Assembly (NCBI GenBank): GCA_910589415.1
Contig: OU342630.1
Coordinates: forward strand, 20,183,867 to 20,247,866
Origin: Malachius bipustulatus
Lineage: Eukaryota; Arthropoda; Insecta; Coleoptera; Melyridae
Direction: 5' to 3'
Length of the DNA stretch: 64,000 nt
In this document: positions 23,286 to 34,459 of the stretch, piece after piece
Layout of the letters: every line of letters starts with the position of its first letter
Numbering within the stretch: the stretch's first letter is position 1
The notes under the pieces: generated by a model
Told to the model about the DNA's origin: nothing
Database searches by the model: none
What the model saw: only the letters and a program-made list of their open reading frames with translations
Translations under genes and position numbers: made by a program

Positions 23286-24843
23286 CGCGATTTTCTCCGA
23301 AACTAACCGTCCGATCGAGTCGTTCGACCTCTCATTTTCTTGAAGCCATAGCGATTACTTTGATATTTTCAATTTTATACGCAAAAAACTAAAATAACTG
23401 AAATTTTTGCAAAAATTTCTTAACAAAAATGTTATAAATGATAAGTCGAGTGAAAAACATCTCACAATATTATATGAAACAATTCGCCAAGCAATGGCGC
23501 AGTTGGTTTTCTAATTTTTCGTGAAAAAATCTCTGTAGTTTGTTCTAATTTGGAAATACAAAATGTCATTTCTGAATAAGAGACGTCGAGTTTATTCAGG
23601 TAAAAAAAAAAACATTAAAATCTGGATGGAAATGTCCCAGAGTTTCTAATCGTGTTATTTTTTTACTTAATTTATTCCATTACTGAAACGGTATAGTTCA
23701 CTTTATTCCTTTTCTTAATTATTAATAAAATTACTAGTATGAAGGATGTATCTCTACAATCCCGTTCGTTTCAATTATACGTTACGCTCATAAATCTCTA
23801 ATTATTTTCATCATCCTTTAATTAAGCATTAACTCATTAAATCGGAATGATTTTAAGGAGCGCCTACACTGCATCGCTGATTTTATTGGATATCCTCCCA
23901 TTGCATCATTTTGTCGTATAGAATATCATTAGATTATTATTATAGTGTTGTAAAACCGGATTTCAATCTATCAAGCACCTTGTACTCAAGTGGGTGTCTT
24001 GCAATTACCTATGTAACGCGGCCTCAAGATTAACTATTAATATACCTACATTTTTGCCATGGAGTAAAAGTATGGAGAAATCTGACACAAATACCTGTTT
24101 AGCGTTTGATCATGCTGTAAATATTTCTAATCAATAAAAGATTTCGCACTTCGAATAGAAATCAAGCATCTAGCAAAACAAGACTTGTTAGGTATCACCT
24201 ATAAAATCGGGTTAGATACAAAAATAAGGATGTTTCTCTATTGATACTTTCAAACTTACCGCAATGCATTACAAAAATGACCGTCTATGCGAGGCGTGTG
24301 TTAATAAAAAATACCCACCAACAAACATTTCTTTATTACATTTCTATTTTTCCTAATGCCACAGAAAATAACACAGGAGCAGTGGGAAGTATATAAAAGT
24401 GACCTGGTTTTATTCTCTTTTTATAATGTACATTAACAAATAACATGAAATGTTTACGTCTGCCGGTTCAATGATCAGATCAAGAAATAATCAGTCAACA
24501 ATAATAATATTAATAATAAAGTCCAAAAAATTGCCTTTATAAATATGTATGTATAACGATGACTTATTTTATAACTACATATATTCTTCAACGAACGGAG
24601 AATGATTGGTATAACTCACGAGCACGAGGAAGGATGAAACTTTCACACGCGAGCCGTAGGTGAGTGTTGGAACGTAAAAGGGAATGAACAACGGCCGTTC
24701 TCCGCAAGATGGAGACCATTTTCTATACGATTTTATGCAAAAATCATCATACCTACAGTTTTCAAAATATAAAAATTTTTGATTTGTTTTGGCTGTAGGT
24801 AATTATAAAATATTGATAATGATATTGGGATTGCAGCCAATTA
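23286..24843. other. Noncoding AT-rich stretch
   Basis: No gene, RNA or element recognised. Confidence 0.4.
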
Positions 24844-24844
24844 C

Positions 24845-25165
24845 ACACAGGTTTTCTCTTTTTTCTTTTTAATTAACCCAAGCTTTCGAGCTTTTCTTTA
24901 GCTCTTCGTCAGGGGTACTGAAAAGATTAACAATAAATAATTGTAAGTATACATGAAAAATTAGAAACTGGAAAATTACATAATACTTACAGAAATTGAG
25001 TAAAAATTTAAGATGTTACAATGTTAATCATTTTCATGGACAAGTAGAAGATAAAAACATACAAATATGAAAAATATAATATACTATACAAATACCCCTG
25101 ACGAAGAGCTAAAGAAGAGCTCGAAAGCTTGGGTTAATTAAAAAGAAAAAAGAGAAAACCTGTGT
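24845..25165. mobile_element. Inverted-repeat element with a CTGACGA/GAAA hairpin motif in each arm
   Basis: About 80 bp at each end are inverted copies (CACAGGTTTTCTC ... GAGAAAACCTGTG). Each arm holds CCCCTGACGAAGAGC, a short loop, GCTCGAAAGCTTGGG: plus strand at 25096-25134, minus strand at 24876-24915. The central ~150 bp are unique. The motif resembles a reduced hammerhead core or the hairpins at the ends of Penelope-like elements; this is an inference. Confidence 0.7.
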
Positions 25166-25371
25166 TTTTAAAATATGTATTATATTTTTAGAAGCACCAT
25201 GTTATTAGGCATAGGCGAACGTGTCTAAACGCGTTTTGCTCGGATCTAGCCTCCGCTCTGGCTCTCAGACCTGCTACTAGCTCCCTGTGCCGGTGCTCCG
25301 GCCGCATTGCAGGGCAGTGTAAAGTTAAAGCAAGACTAAATGAAGTACGATCTTATTGTTTTGTTATGCTG

Positions 25372-25554
25372 TTAGAAGGTGTCATTAAGATATAATATAT
25401 GTTTTGCCAGTACTATGGCGACATTCGATGTGGCGTTTTCGTGAATATGGGAGTTGTGATCGTCTCTAACTCGTGGTTCTTCTTTTATTATTTCATTGGC
25501 TGAGCTGTGATTGACTTGACTGCGTGATTGCGCGTCGACTATCTCACCGCGCAT
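25372..25554 (-). CDS. 60-codon open frame, possible host exon
   Basis: It starts with ATG at 25552-25554. It encodes a polar peptide with NEIIKEEPRVRDDHNS, where IKEE matches a SUMO-attachment consensus common in insect regulatory proteins. The sequence is GC-richer than its surroundings. No domain is recognised. It could equally be chance or part of an unrecognised transposon gene. Confidence 0.2.
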   Translation of the reverse strand: MRGEIVDAQSRSQVNHSSANEIIKEEPRVRDDHNSHIHENATSNVAIVLAKHILYLNDTF

Positions 25555-25559
25555 GAGAA

Positions 25560-26616
25560 CTGTACGTCATTAATAAACTGAAATCAACAGAATATTAAAC
25601 ATTTTATTCAATAATCGTAGAGATGCATAAGTATTAAAACATTTCTTAATACCTAAAGGTGTATGCGACAGGAATTCATTCGCGACTTCGAAAACAGTTA
25701 CCCATTTTTACTCGTATTATCATAAATTTGATTATTAGATATCCTTCTAGGATGGACGTTTCTACCAGGACAGAATTCCGTTAATTTTCTGACTTAGCTT
25801 CTAATCGAAGGCCCGGTTTCATCCTTTTCTGATTAAGAAGAATAAGAATTAACTCATATAAGGTATATTTTTTTATACTTATATTATTAGGTATATTTTT
25901 ATTTATGCCGGGGCTTTTTATATTCATATGAGTTCCAACTATTGCTTCAGCAGCTCTTGGACGATTCGTAATAGCGTAAAACTAGAGAATGTTTTTTTCG
26001 CGTTCTGAGGAAAATGAAATAAACTTATTTCTATGAGCAGCGATGGCCTTCCACGACGCAGATTACGAGGTTCCATGAAAGTCAGCTGGAAATAATATGA
26101 AAGGCTTTTGATTTTCCGAGATGCCATGTACTTATCTGTAAGTTGGAGCTAAATACAAACCTACACGTCTTCTTCGTAGGTTCATTTAGCTAAAGATCAC
26201 ATGCAAGCAAGAAACTGCATTAAAAGACTGATTATTCTGCCTCCATGTCTTTAAACCTTATATTGTCTAAGCTTTAAACCGTCAATCTGATCGTGAAATA
26301 GGGAGCCCGTTCCTCATTCTAAAACGTTTTCGAAAGAAACGTTGTGTAATTGAAATAAAACGAGTCTTTCTTCATATCTATGAATTCCTGGGTATAAGGT
26401 TCTCTACTTCATCAACTTTTGCTAAGTAACTTCATCATTTTGTTTATAAGGTTCAAAACCATTTGTAAATTAATGCAGGAAGAGAATAATAATGAAAAAA
26501 TATTATTGATGACTTTGAGTGTCACTTTAATAGCTTCTTAAACAACCAACTAAAACAAGGGTCCTACTAAAATCCTTAGTAGGACACTTGGGTCCTTAGT
26601 AGTCAACTAGAGCTTT
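25560..26616. other. Noncoding AT-rich stretch
   Basis: No recognisable feature. Confidence 0.4.
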
Positions 26617-26856
26617 AAGCTAAACAGAATCCAACTTGAATACACCCGACTTCCACATTCTTTTCTTCTCTCTAGAGAAATACCTCCTATCTGCCCATCA
26701 TGCAATACTAGACTCGCTATTCACCACATCTTCAGCTCCTGCCCAAGTCTACAGCCCTTAAGATCCAAACACAGAGTTCAACTCTGCCTGCAGTGTCATC
26801 CTTGCCGACAATACAGTGTCACACGCAAAGTACGTAACGTATACGCAGCAGCATAA
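26617..26856 (+). pseudogene. LINE C-terminal fragment with zinc-knuckle motif
   Basis: Reading from the KLNRIQ region, the frame gives EYTRLPHSFLLSREIPPICP, then C-x2-C and HHIFSSCP. This is the conserved tail (TRLTHSFLLSRE...PxCxxC...HIL..CP) seen after the RNase H domain in I-like and related LINEs. It ends at TAA 26854-26856. Nothing upstream of this tail is left. Confidence 0.75.
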
Positions 26857-27175
26857 TGAAAAATTTTTCCTTTTAGATTTAGGAACATTTCGATTTCGCT
26901 AATAGTTTATGCTTTAAAAATTATGACAAATGACACGTACACCACCTGTCAAGTGTTTTTTACAACTGTCAAATTTGAAATTTTTTGGCAAAAAATACAC
27001 AACATGGCATCAGTTTTCAAAATTTTGGAAAATGTCTTAGGAAAAAGTTGTTTGAAATTTAATTTTTCACCCACGTACCAATTTTGAACCCTATGGCAAT
27101 TTTTTTTAATTTGTTGAACTGAGCATTTCTCTAGGCATTTCTGAGTTTAAAAAAATTTCGAAATTTGCAGAATAC

Positions 27176-27318
27176 TGAATTGGCGTCCCAGGGATGAAGC
27201 ATACAGGAAAAGGAGGCGACCACCAACTCAATGGACGCACGATTTAAAAAGGATATCCTCAAACAAACAAAAAAGAGAGCCTTTCTCCAGCACTGGACGA
27301 GACAAGCTGTGATATGAT
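27176..27318 (+). pseudogene. Another LINE C-terminal scrap
   Basis: The frame reads NWRPRDEAYRKRRRPPTQW, then DLKRI and LQHW. This resembles the WRPREDxxRxRGRPPTRWxDDI tail found at the end of several LINE polyproteins. It is only about 45 codons long. Confidence 0.65.
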
Positions 27319-27478
27319 CAAGACTTATCTAAGATAGTCATCCAACCTAGTCATTAGTAATAGCAAAGAATGTGTCAACAAAATATTTAAAAAGCCTGAT
27401 GATGGAATACTTCAGTTAATGAGAGTGCCTCAATGACAGGGTTTCAATGTTAACCTCGACTTTCTTGGAAGTTTCCCC

Positions 27479-27530
27479 CCCCCCCCCCAGACCCTGAAGA
27501 AGGAGCAAAGGTAGCTCCGAAACGTCGGAT
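27479..27530 (+). other. CTGAAGA / GAAACG hairpin motif after a poly-C tract
   Basis: CCCTGAAGAAGGAGC, a 7-nt loop, GCTCCGAAACGTCGG: a 5-bp stem framed by CTGAAGA and GAAAC. This type of hairpin is common at the ends of Penelope-like or related elements and resembles a hammerhead core. Two poly-C tracts (27475-27488 and 27592-27603) are nearby. Confidence 0.5.
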
Positions 27531-27652
27531 AGTATGAAGATTATTTACTTCCCTAAGCCTTCGCCTTTTTTGTGCCGTAATCAGCCCATTACCCCCCCCC
27601 CCCCTTCCCAAGAATTTTATGGTTCGACGATTACGGCGTTACTTAATTCAAT

Positions 27653-28861
27653 TTATACACTTTTCTACATTATGTACTATCTCGTAAACGCTATAAGAGA
27701 TACAGAGGCGGTTAGACTAGAGAAAAGATGCGCAATGTTGTGGCCATCACGAATCCGTCAAGATATACAAGATATCTGTGACTATTCCTGAAATATCCTG
27801 AAAATATTGAAATATCAAGATTTCATATTTTTGTCATATCTTTCTTATTATTGGAAATTAATAAATAATTTTATTTCAAAAATTGTCAAAGCCAACTAGA
27901 TCCCAGAGTTTTCATAGTAAACTTTCTTTCTTATGGCCGCTATAATGTTTTTTTATGTCAATCGGTATAAAAAAATCTAGTAAACCAAAAATTAAGAAAC
28001 TGAAAAAAAAAGTATTCTTTTTTAAAACAAAAAAATTGCGCCGAAATACGTCAATATGAAATCATACTGCTTGCCTTATAATTTTCTAATTTTTTTATGA
28101 GTTGGTCTACGAAGTTGTCTTTTTTTACGGAAAGAGAAGAATCAAATTTTTGAAATTAATTTTTTTAACTTTATTGAATTTTTGAAAGTTTTTCATAAGA
28201 AAAACGAAATTGACAATGAAAACTCTGGTATCTAGTCTGCTCTGAAAATTTCTAAAACTTCAGATGGGTAGCTCTTAACGGTTTATGTAGGCTTACAAAA
28301 ATTATTTATCAATTTCTAATAATAAGAAAGATATGGCAAAAATAAGAGATCTCGATTTTTCTGTTTTTTCAGGATATTTCAGGAAACGTTCACAGATCTT
28401 GTATGCCTTGACCGAGGGGTAAGACACTAGCAATGAATGTGTACAACACTGCCAAACACTGCCAAATATTTCCAAAACATTGCCAAATATTTCCAAACAT
28501 TGCCAAACATTTCCAAATATTGCCAAATATTTCCAAACATTGCCAAATATTGCCAAACATTTCCAAACATTTCGAAATATTTCCAAATATTTTCAAACAT
28601 TTCCAAACATTGCCAAATATTTCAAAATATTTCCAAATATTTCCAATTCCAAACATTGCCAAACATTTCCAAACATTGCCAAATATTTCCAAACATTTCC
28701 AAAGCTGTGTACAGACATTTCCACAGAGTGTCCTACCCCTCGGCGGCCTTGACGGATTCGAGATGGCCACAAAATAGCGCATCTCTTCTCTAATTTAACC
28801 GACCCTTTTTCTCTTCGCGTTTACGAGATAGCAATATAGAGACGGATATGGTGCACCTATA
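27653..28861. mobile_element. Palindromic TE family D, interrupted copy
   Basis: The left arm (AGAGAAAAGATGCGC, GTGGCCATCACGAATCCGTC, CCTGAAATATCCTGAAAATA) and the right arm (reverse complement, ending ATGGTGCACCTATA) match. The centre is near 28020-28130. The right arm is split by the element at 28413-28745. The full-length relative is 48775-49758. Confidence 0.85.
28413..28745. mobile_element. 333-bp MITE with 8-bp target duplication, filled by a 10-bp minisatellite
   Basis: GCCTTGAC occurs on both sides (28405-28412 and 28746-28753), inside a family-D arm where it is normally single. The inner ends are inverted (CGAGGGGTAAGACACT / AGTGTCCTACCCCTCGG). From 28443 to 28703 the unit CCAAAYATTK repeats about 26 times. 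Because 10 is not a multiple of 3 and the unit lacks stops, open frames appear in several frames on both strands; none is a gene. An 8-bp duplication suggests an hAT-like origin. Confidence 0.88.
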
Positions 28862-28865
28862 CAGT

Positions 28866-28990
28866 CAGAATCGGTGGACATTTAATGAGTTTGGGTGGTT
28901 TTCGTAAAGTGATGTCTTCCTTAATGTGTATTTTTTATTAAAAATACACTAATACGGAAGTCATTCTCTTAATAATGACAGTGAATTACG
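28866..28990 (+). repeat. Repeat unit shared in inverted orientation with 37190-37320
   Basis: ATGAGTTTGGGTGGTTTTCG and the small palindrome GTGTATTTTTTATTAAAAATACAC recur on the opposite strand near 37200-37310. Element ends unknown. Confidence 0.55.
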
Positions 28991-29525
28991 AAGTGATGCT
29001 CTATCACGATAAAACTTAACTTCTATACGCAAATCATGTGCAAAATTTTCTAATAAAACATGTGGGTATTTATAGGTCTTGTAAAAAGTTATGCTAATAA
29101 CCTGCTTTGGTCTCTGTCTTGCGAAAGATTATGTTTACCTTCACTATACATTATTATATTGCGGGAAAGTTCTAATTGATTGAACAATCTTCGCCTTCTT
29201 GTTGATGGATCAATTTCATGTTGCTACTGAAATTATTATTATTATTATCATTATACCGATTTTTCATTCTACCAACATCATTAAGTTAAAAATTCAATCT
29301 GAATTTAGTGCGGGTAGTCCGGTACTTACGACAGCAAAATATAGATACTAATAGTATGCACAGATCAATTTTACAGATAAACACAAAATGATCTTCGTTC
29401 ATGGGTTCTTTTATTTATTTATTATACAGATTGTTTTTTTAATAAACAATAAATAATTGAAAAATCTGATAATTTTCATCACCCTGTATAAAAATTTCAA
29501 GTTAGTATGACACTTTTTTTATATA

Positions 29526-30916
29526 CAGGGTGATTCACCAACAGACTAACATAGGAGGGTAGGTGTAGTTTATCAAGGCGAATCAGGATCTGGTTTTGGA
29601 ATTTTACGAGGCCCTTCGTTTCGAAGTTATACACCGTGTCTCTTGAATTTCTGGACATAGGGAATTCCCATGTTAAAATAAACTATTGTAAATATTGGCT
29701 CCCCTAATTATTTTACAGTAAAATGTCAAATGTAAAACTTCTTAAGGAAAAAAAGCTGCTTCTTATGCTATAATTGTATTTTCATTTGGTTCATCCGTTT
29801 TCGAGAAAATCAGGAAAAACAGAACGTTTTTTCGTAGTTTTTCAAGGTTGCTTTGCGTTTAACAGATAATGCTAATAAGATAATAACAAATCTCTAATAA
29901 TATATCTGATTCTAATAAGTGAATTGCCAGAGTAATGTCATTCAATAAATTTTACTTTTTCTTCAATGGTGTGATAATTCATTTTTATAAACAAGTTTTT
30001 CTTTAAAAAGTAATACTTTGCCACTTAAAGTTTTAATGATGTTTTTTGAACAATCAGTTATTGACAATTAATGCTTTTTAGCATTATCTGTCAAAAGCAA
30101 AGCAACCTTGAAAAACTACAAAAAACCATTAAGTTTTTCCTGATTTTCTCGAAAACGGATGAACCAAATGAAAATGCAATTGTGGCATAAGAAGCAGCTC
30201 TTTTTACTTAAGAAGTTTTACATTTGACATTTTACTGTAAAATAATTAGGGGAGCCAATATTTCCAATAGTTTATTTTAACATGGGAATTCCCTATGTCC
30301 AGAAATTCAAGAGACACGTGTAGAGTGATTCATGCATTTTGCCGACATTTTTGATGAGCAGTATCTTTTGAACGAATTAATGGAATTTAATGAAATTTGG
30401 TAGATATGCTCTACCAATGACACTTAATACCTCGCATCTTTCGACGATTCGAAAACTGGAGGGCCGTACTTAATTTTTCAGGTCTCTATCGGTTTTGTCA
30501 AAAAGTTCACCCTGGATGCATTTTCTTCAAAGTTTAGTCGAGAGTTTAGTATCATATATTATAGTATCATCTAGTTTTAGAAAATGATACTAAAATTTGA
30601 AGAAAATGGATCCAGGGTGAACTTTTTGACAAAACCGATAGAGACCTGAAAAATTAAATACGGCCCTGGAGTTTTCGAATCGGCGAAAGATAGCAAGTAT
30701 TAAGTATCATTGGCACATCATATAACCAAATTTTATTAAATCCCATCAATTCGTTCACAAGATACTGCTCATCATCAAAAATTTCGGCAAAATGCATTAA
30801 TCACCCTGTAACATCTAAACGAAGGGCCTCAGAAAAATTTCAAAACCAGATCCTAAATCGCCTTGAAAAACTACACCTACCCTTAAGCTACGTCGGTCTG
30901 CTGATGCATCACCCTG
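29526..30916. mobile_element. 1.4-kb palindromic TA-type element with another element inside its right arm
   Basis: TA copies at 29524-29525 and 30917-30918; ends CAGGGTGATTCACCAACAG and a matching CTGCTGATGCATCACCCTG. The arms share AATTCCCATGTTAAAATAAA, AATTATTTTACAGTAAAATG and GGTTGCTTTGC. The centre is near 29980. The right arm is interrupted at 30321. Confidence 0.9.
30323..30808. mobile_element. 486-bp palindromic element nested in the previous one
   Basis: It lies between TA copies 30321-30322 and 30809-30810. The ends are GAGTGATTCATGCATTTTGC and its inverse closing AATCACCCTG. The arms share GAGCAGTATCTTTTGAACGA and AGGTCTCTATCGGTTTTG. The uninterrupted left arm of the host element shows that the site was originally a single TA. 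Confidence 0.92.
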
Positions 30917-30999
30917 TATAAAAAATAAATAAATATCTTATGGCTGTGGTAAAGCCCAAGTGTCAAAAAGTAGAATATCAGTCTTAACTGTGTAGGTAC

Positions 31000-32153
31000 C
31001 ACATATTCCACAGGGGGAGTTCCTCAGGGTTCGATCCTCGGACCCACCCTGTGGAATATGTTTTATGACGGTATTCTGCGTCTCCCGATGCCGTCCGGGG
31101 TTCGTCTGGTCGCCTACGCTGACGACTTGATAATTATTATTGAGAAGTGGATAACCCCAGAGCTAATCACGGAGAGGGGCAACACCGCGATCTGCCTCAC
31201 TGGTGCCTGGCTGTAGAGGGCGGGGCTGATTCTTGCCGCTGAGAAGAACGAGGCCATGGTCGTGATCAATTCGTGGAAGCAACAGACCACTGAATTTGAA
31301 ATTGGAGGTACTAAAAGATTGCAATGAAAAAATCCATGAAATACCTCGGGGTTACTTTGGATCGACGCCTGAGGTTTGGACAGCATATTGAGGAGATTAC
31401 GATCAGGGCCAGGAAGTTCTGGGGAGCCGTGAGAGGGCTCATGCCCAAGATAGGTGAGCCCAGGCATAAGAAACGTAGAATCCTAGCGGGAGTTGTCAAT
31501 TCGGTCATGCTCTACGCTGGGCCCGTTTGGTAATCCGGGCTCCGAATAAAAAGACACAAACAATTTTCTTAGATTTCAAAGACCGACTCTGATTGGGGTG
31601 ACGTCCGCTTATCGGACTATCTCCACAGACCCACTGCAGGTCATCGCGGGCGCTATGCCTATCCCATAGGAGAACAGACGTGGCTGCGATCGAGATCTTA
31701 TAGGAACAGAGGCGAGGCGCCGGGTAAAAGGCAAGGGCTCTTGGACGAGGCCATGACCAGGTGGCAGAACAGGTGGGACCATACCCCCAACGGTGCTTGG
31801 ACAAGAACGTTAATCTCTGATATTAGAAAGTGGGTCCATAACGAGACAGTGGAGGTGGACTTCCACAAGACCCAGTGCGTCTATAATGGTCATGGGGTCT
31901 TCGGGACCTACCTACTCCGCATCGTGAAAGCGACCACAGATGAGTGCTGGTTTTGTGGATCAAGTGGCCGGAGCAGACAATGTTCCGGTATCATCGGTGG
32001 TCGGCGGATAGATCGAGTTTGGAGACTAAGCTAGGCCGAAGACTTGAGCCCTCGAAAATGGTGGATACTATGGTAGAGTCCAAGGAAAACTGGGAGCATA
32101 TAACTAACACTAACTTCATGCGAGGGATAATGAAAGGAAAAGAGGAGACTTAA
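31000..32153 (+). pseudogene. R1-like LINE, 3' half of reverse transcriptase, frameshifted
   Basis: Reads TGGVPQGSILGPTLWN (motif B), then VRLVAYADDLIIII with YADD at 31114-31125. After stops near 31215 and 31325 comes MKYLGVTLDRRLRFGQHI (31324-31533) and RKFWGAVRGLMP. A further shift gives TEVDFHKTQ-like sequence with GHGVFGTYLLRI and CWFC (31741-31970), and another the PEQTMFRYHRW and WEHI tail to 32153. The GHGxFGxYLxRI plus C-x2-C plus H tail is typical of R1-clade proteins. About 250 bp of 3' UTR-like sequence follow. Confidence 0.87.
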
Positions 32154-32451
32154 TACCCGTAACACTGCTAAAGGAGATAGGTAAAGGGACATCCGCGCGA
32201 CGTCGATGTAAGTCAAAAGACATTGGTTCCGCGTCGCGCGCAGAAAGGAGGAGTTTTAGCCGGTAGGAGTCCGGCACTGTTTCGGGAGGGAAGAACCACA
32301 CCGGAGCGTCCATGATGGATTTCCCCTCCACAAAAAAAGTACGACATATTCGCTCATACTCTGGTAATTTTGGCTTCGAGATCGAGCTCATATAGCCACA
32401 GGAACATTTTAAAGAAATAAAAAGTTTATAAACGAAGACAAAGAACCATCC

Positions 32452-32535
32452 GTACTGGGATTTGAACCTCAGACGGTGGCGGCGTCGACGGCTTCAGTCA
32501 GTGACTTAAAACGCTGCGCTACCGCCCGCGCCGAG
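32452..32535 (-). mobile_element. tRNA-like head of a SINE
   Basis: On the minus strand the sequence has an A-box-like GGTAGCGCAGC (32513-32523) and a B box GGTTCAAATCC (32458-32468) with tRNA-like spacing. It starts GCGCGGGCGGTAGCGC. It lacks a clean cloverleaf acceptor stem and continues into AT-rich sequence, so it is read as a Pol III-promoted SINE head and not a functional tRNA. Confidence 0.65.
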
Positions 32536-32759
32536 ATGACGCTTAAAAAGTTAAGATAGGAACATGTAAGCCGTTCTAAGAAATTTTGAGTCGTTTTAAT
32601 GCTTTGAAAATGGAAAATGGAGATTTTTATTTGTTTATAACTTGTAGCCTAACTCAACTGCTCGGAAATATTTTCCTAAAATAGACTCTTATAAATACTA
32701 TAGATTGACATAATAAGAATGAACTTCCTAACCTCATTGTTTTAGGAGCTATAGACCGA

Positions 32760-33721
32760 CGCGCGCTTAACTGACAACCCCTGTATTATAATTACGATGA
32801 AAGTCTTTTTACTATCATGACGGTGTACCAGCATAAAATCCAATTCATCGTGTAAACACTTTCTGAAAAAGCGACTCTAGCGACAGTAACTATCGCAGTA
32901 GTTAGTTCCCTAATTATATCACATGAAAACGCACCTATCAGTCAGATATTATCGCAAGATCCGACAAAATCCACTCTTTTTAATGAAGTTGATTTGTATG
33001 TGAATAGAAAATTACCTAAGCAGTACAAACATCTCCTTTCTTGAAAACTAACGATTCAACTCGCATTGATAGATTAATAGAGAATTTGTCGAGTAATTAT
33101 TTATATACCAACCCTAAAGTGGCAACAACGCACTAAAATGTGAATAATAGGATTTATGCCGAAATCCTCTAATTGGTAAATGAGACACGAGCTGACATGT
33201 TGGCCCAATGCAAAGCAACCCTAAAAAACAAAACATTAAAATATGATGCTCTTCAATTAAGCACTAGAGCTCTTTTTACACCAGAAGTACTGTGTAGTTT
33301 ATTTATAGTGTATATGCAGTGACAATAATATGTACTTACTTGTAAAAATTTTGAAGCGAATCAGAGCAAATGCCGCTAAAGTAAAACTATGCAAAATTAT
33401 GCAAAAAAATGCATTTTAATAAGCACCACGATCATTCTGATTGTCTGAATTTCAAATTCTCCAGTTTTAAAATGAAGATATATAGAATGTGTTGTTATTT
33501 CACAGTATCGCTATTCGCTGCATAAATAAACCTGACAGTTGAATTTTTTAATAAACTCCAGCAGCTCCAGCATTTGTCCCAGAAATAACTAACACGGGCG
33601 ACACTTTTCAAACTTAATTTTCGAACCGATGCAACACGCCGATGAAAGTTAGAATTAATTTTGCTAACTGAATTATCTAAAAATTTAGTTTTAAAGTTAA
33701 ATAATTAAGTATTTACCTCTC
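32760..33721. other. Noncoding AT-rich stretch
   Basis: No feature recognised. Confidence 0.4.
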
Positions 33722-33724
33722 TTA

Positions 33725-33995
33725 TGTCCGTATTCATCAAACTTCAAAATATAATCCTGGGGTTAAATTTTGAATTTTCTGACAGCTGATTGGTCTAATG
33801 CTCAATCCCTACGAACGCTACGAATTTTGAACCAATGACATGTTCCAAAATATAACCCCAGGGGTTATATTTTGGAACATGTCATTGGTTTAAACTTCGT
33901 AGCGTTCGTAGGCTTTGAGCATTAGACCAATCAGCTGTCAGAAAATTCAAAATATAACCCCAGAGTTATATTTTGAAGTTTGATGAATACGGACA
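33725..33995. mobile_element. 271-bp near-perfect palindrome, TTA target duplication (Harbinger-type MITE)
   Basis: TTA at 33722-33724 and 33996-33998. The ends are TGTCCGTATTCATCAAAC and its inverse. Nearly every base pairs across the centre at CCCCAGGGGTTATATTTTGG. Damaged relatives are at 41027-41188 and 41395-41470. Confidence 0.9.
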
Positions 33996-34139
33996 TTAGA
34001 GACGTCAAAGGTAACATTGCTCCTCAAAAGTCACGTTGTTGCTTTGTAAGCTATTATACAGGGTGGGGCGCGTTGAACGCCTCGGTCTGTGTAGCCTAAA
34101 TCGTGCACAATTTAAATTTTTTTTAAATTGGGTCTTATA

Positions 34140-34413
34140 CAGGGTGTCCCATTTTAATGTCCCACCCCGGATAACTTTTGTCAGTGACCTTGAAACAAAA
34201 ATTGTTTGGTACAAAAGTTTTACAACTTGGAGGGGGACATTCGAATGTCCCTTGACCTGACCTGACCTGACCTGACCTTTAGTGTAAAAACGAATCCGAA
34301 TCTATCTTCAGGGACATTCCAAGTTGTACATACAACTTTTGTACCAAACAATTTTTAATTCAAGGTCACTGACAAAAGTTATCCGGGGTGGGACATTAAA
34401 ATGGGACAGCCTG
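34140..34413. mobile_element. 274-bp palindromic MITE with a (TGACC)n centre
   Basis: TA copies 34138-34139 and 34414-34415; ends CAGGGTGTCCCATTTTAATG and the inverse closing CAGCCTG. The arms share CCGGATAACTTTTGTCAGTG. The loop has five TGACC units (34253-34277). Confidence 0.88.
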
Positions 34414-34459
34414 TATAGGGTCGTAGTGCCCACAACTTAAAATTATTTTGGACTATATA

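Larger units (their letters stand above)
29455..32700. repeat. Family C copy split by a large insertion
   Basis: 29455-29514 (AATCTGATAATTTTCATCACC) and 32544-32700 (AAAAAGTTAAGATAGGAACA) are consecutive in other family C copies. Here they are parted by about 3 kb. The near-identical 8-mers ATGACACT (29507-29514) and ATGACGCT (32536-32543) border the insert. Confidence 0.5.

Noticed and set aside
28302..28793. Several overlapping open frames on both strands of 85-130 codons
   Set aside because: They arise from the stop-free 10-bp minisatellite and appear in several frames at once; repetitive peptides only.
32452..32535. Functional tRNA gene
   Set aside because: A and B boxes are present but the acceptor stem is not; it continues as a SINE-like body.
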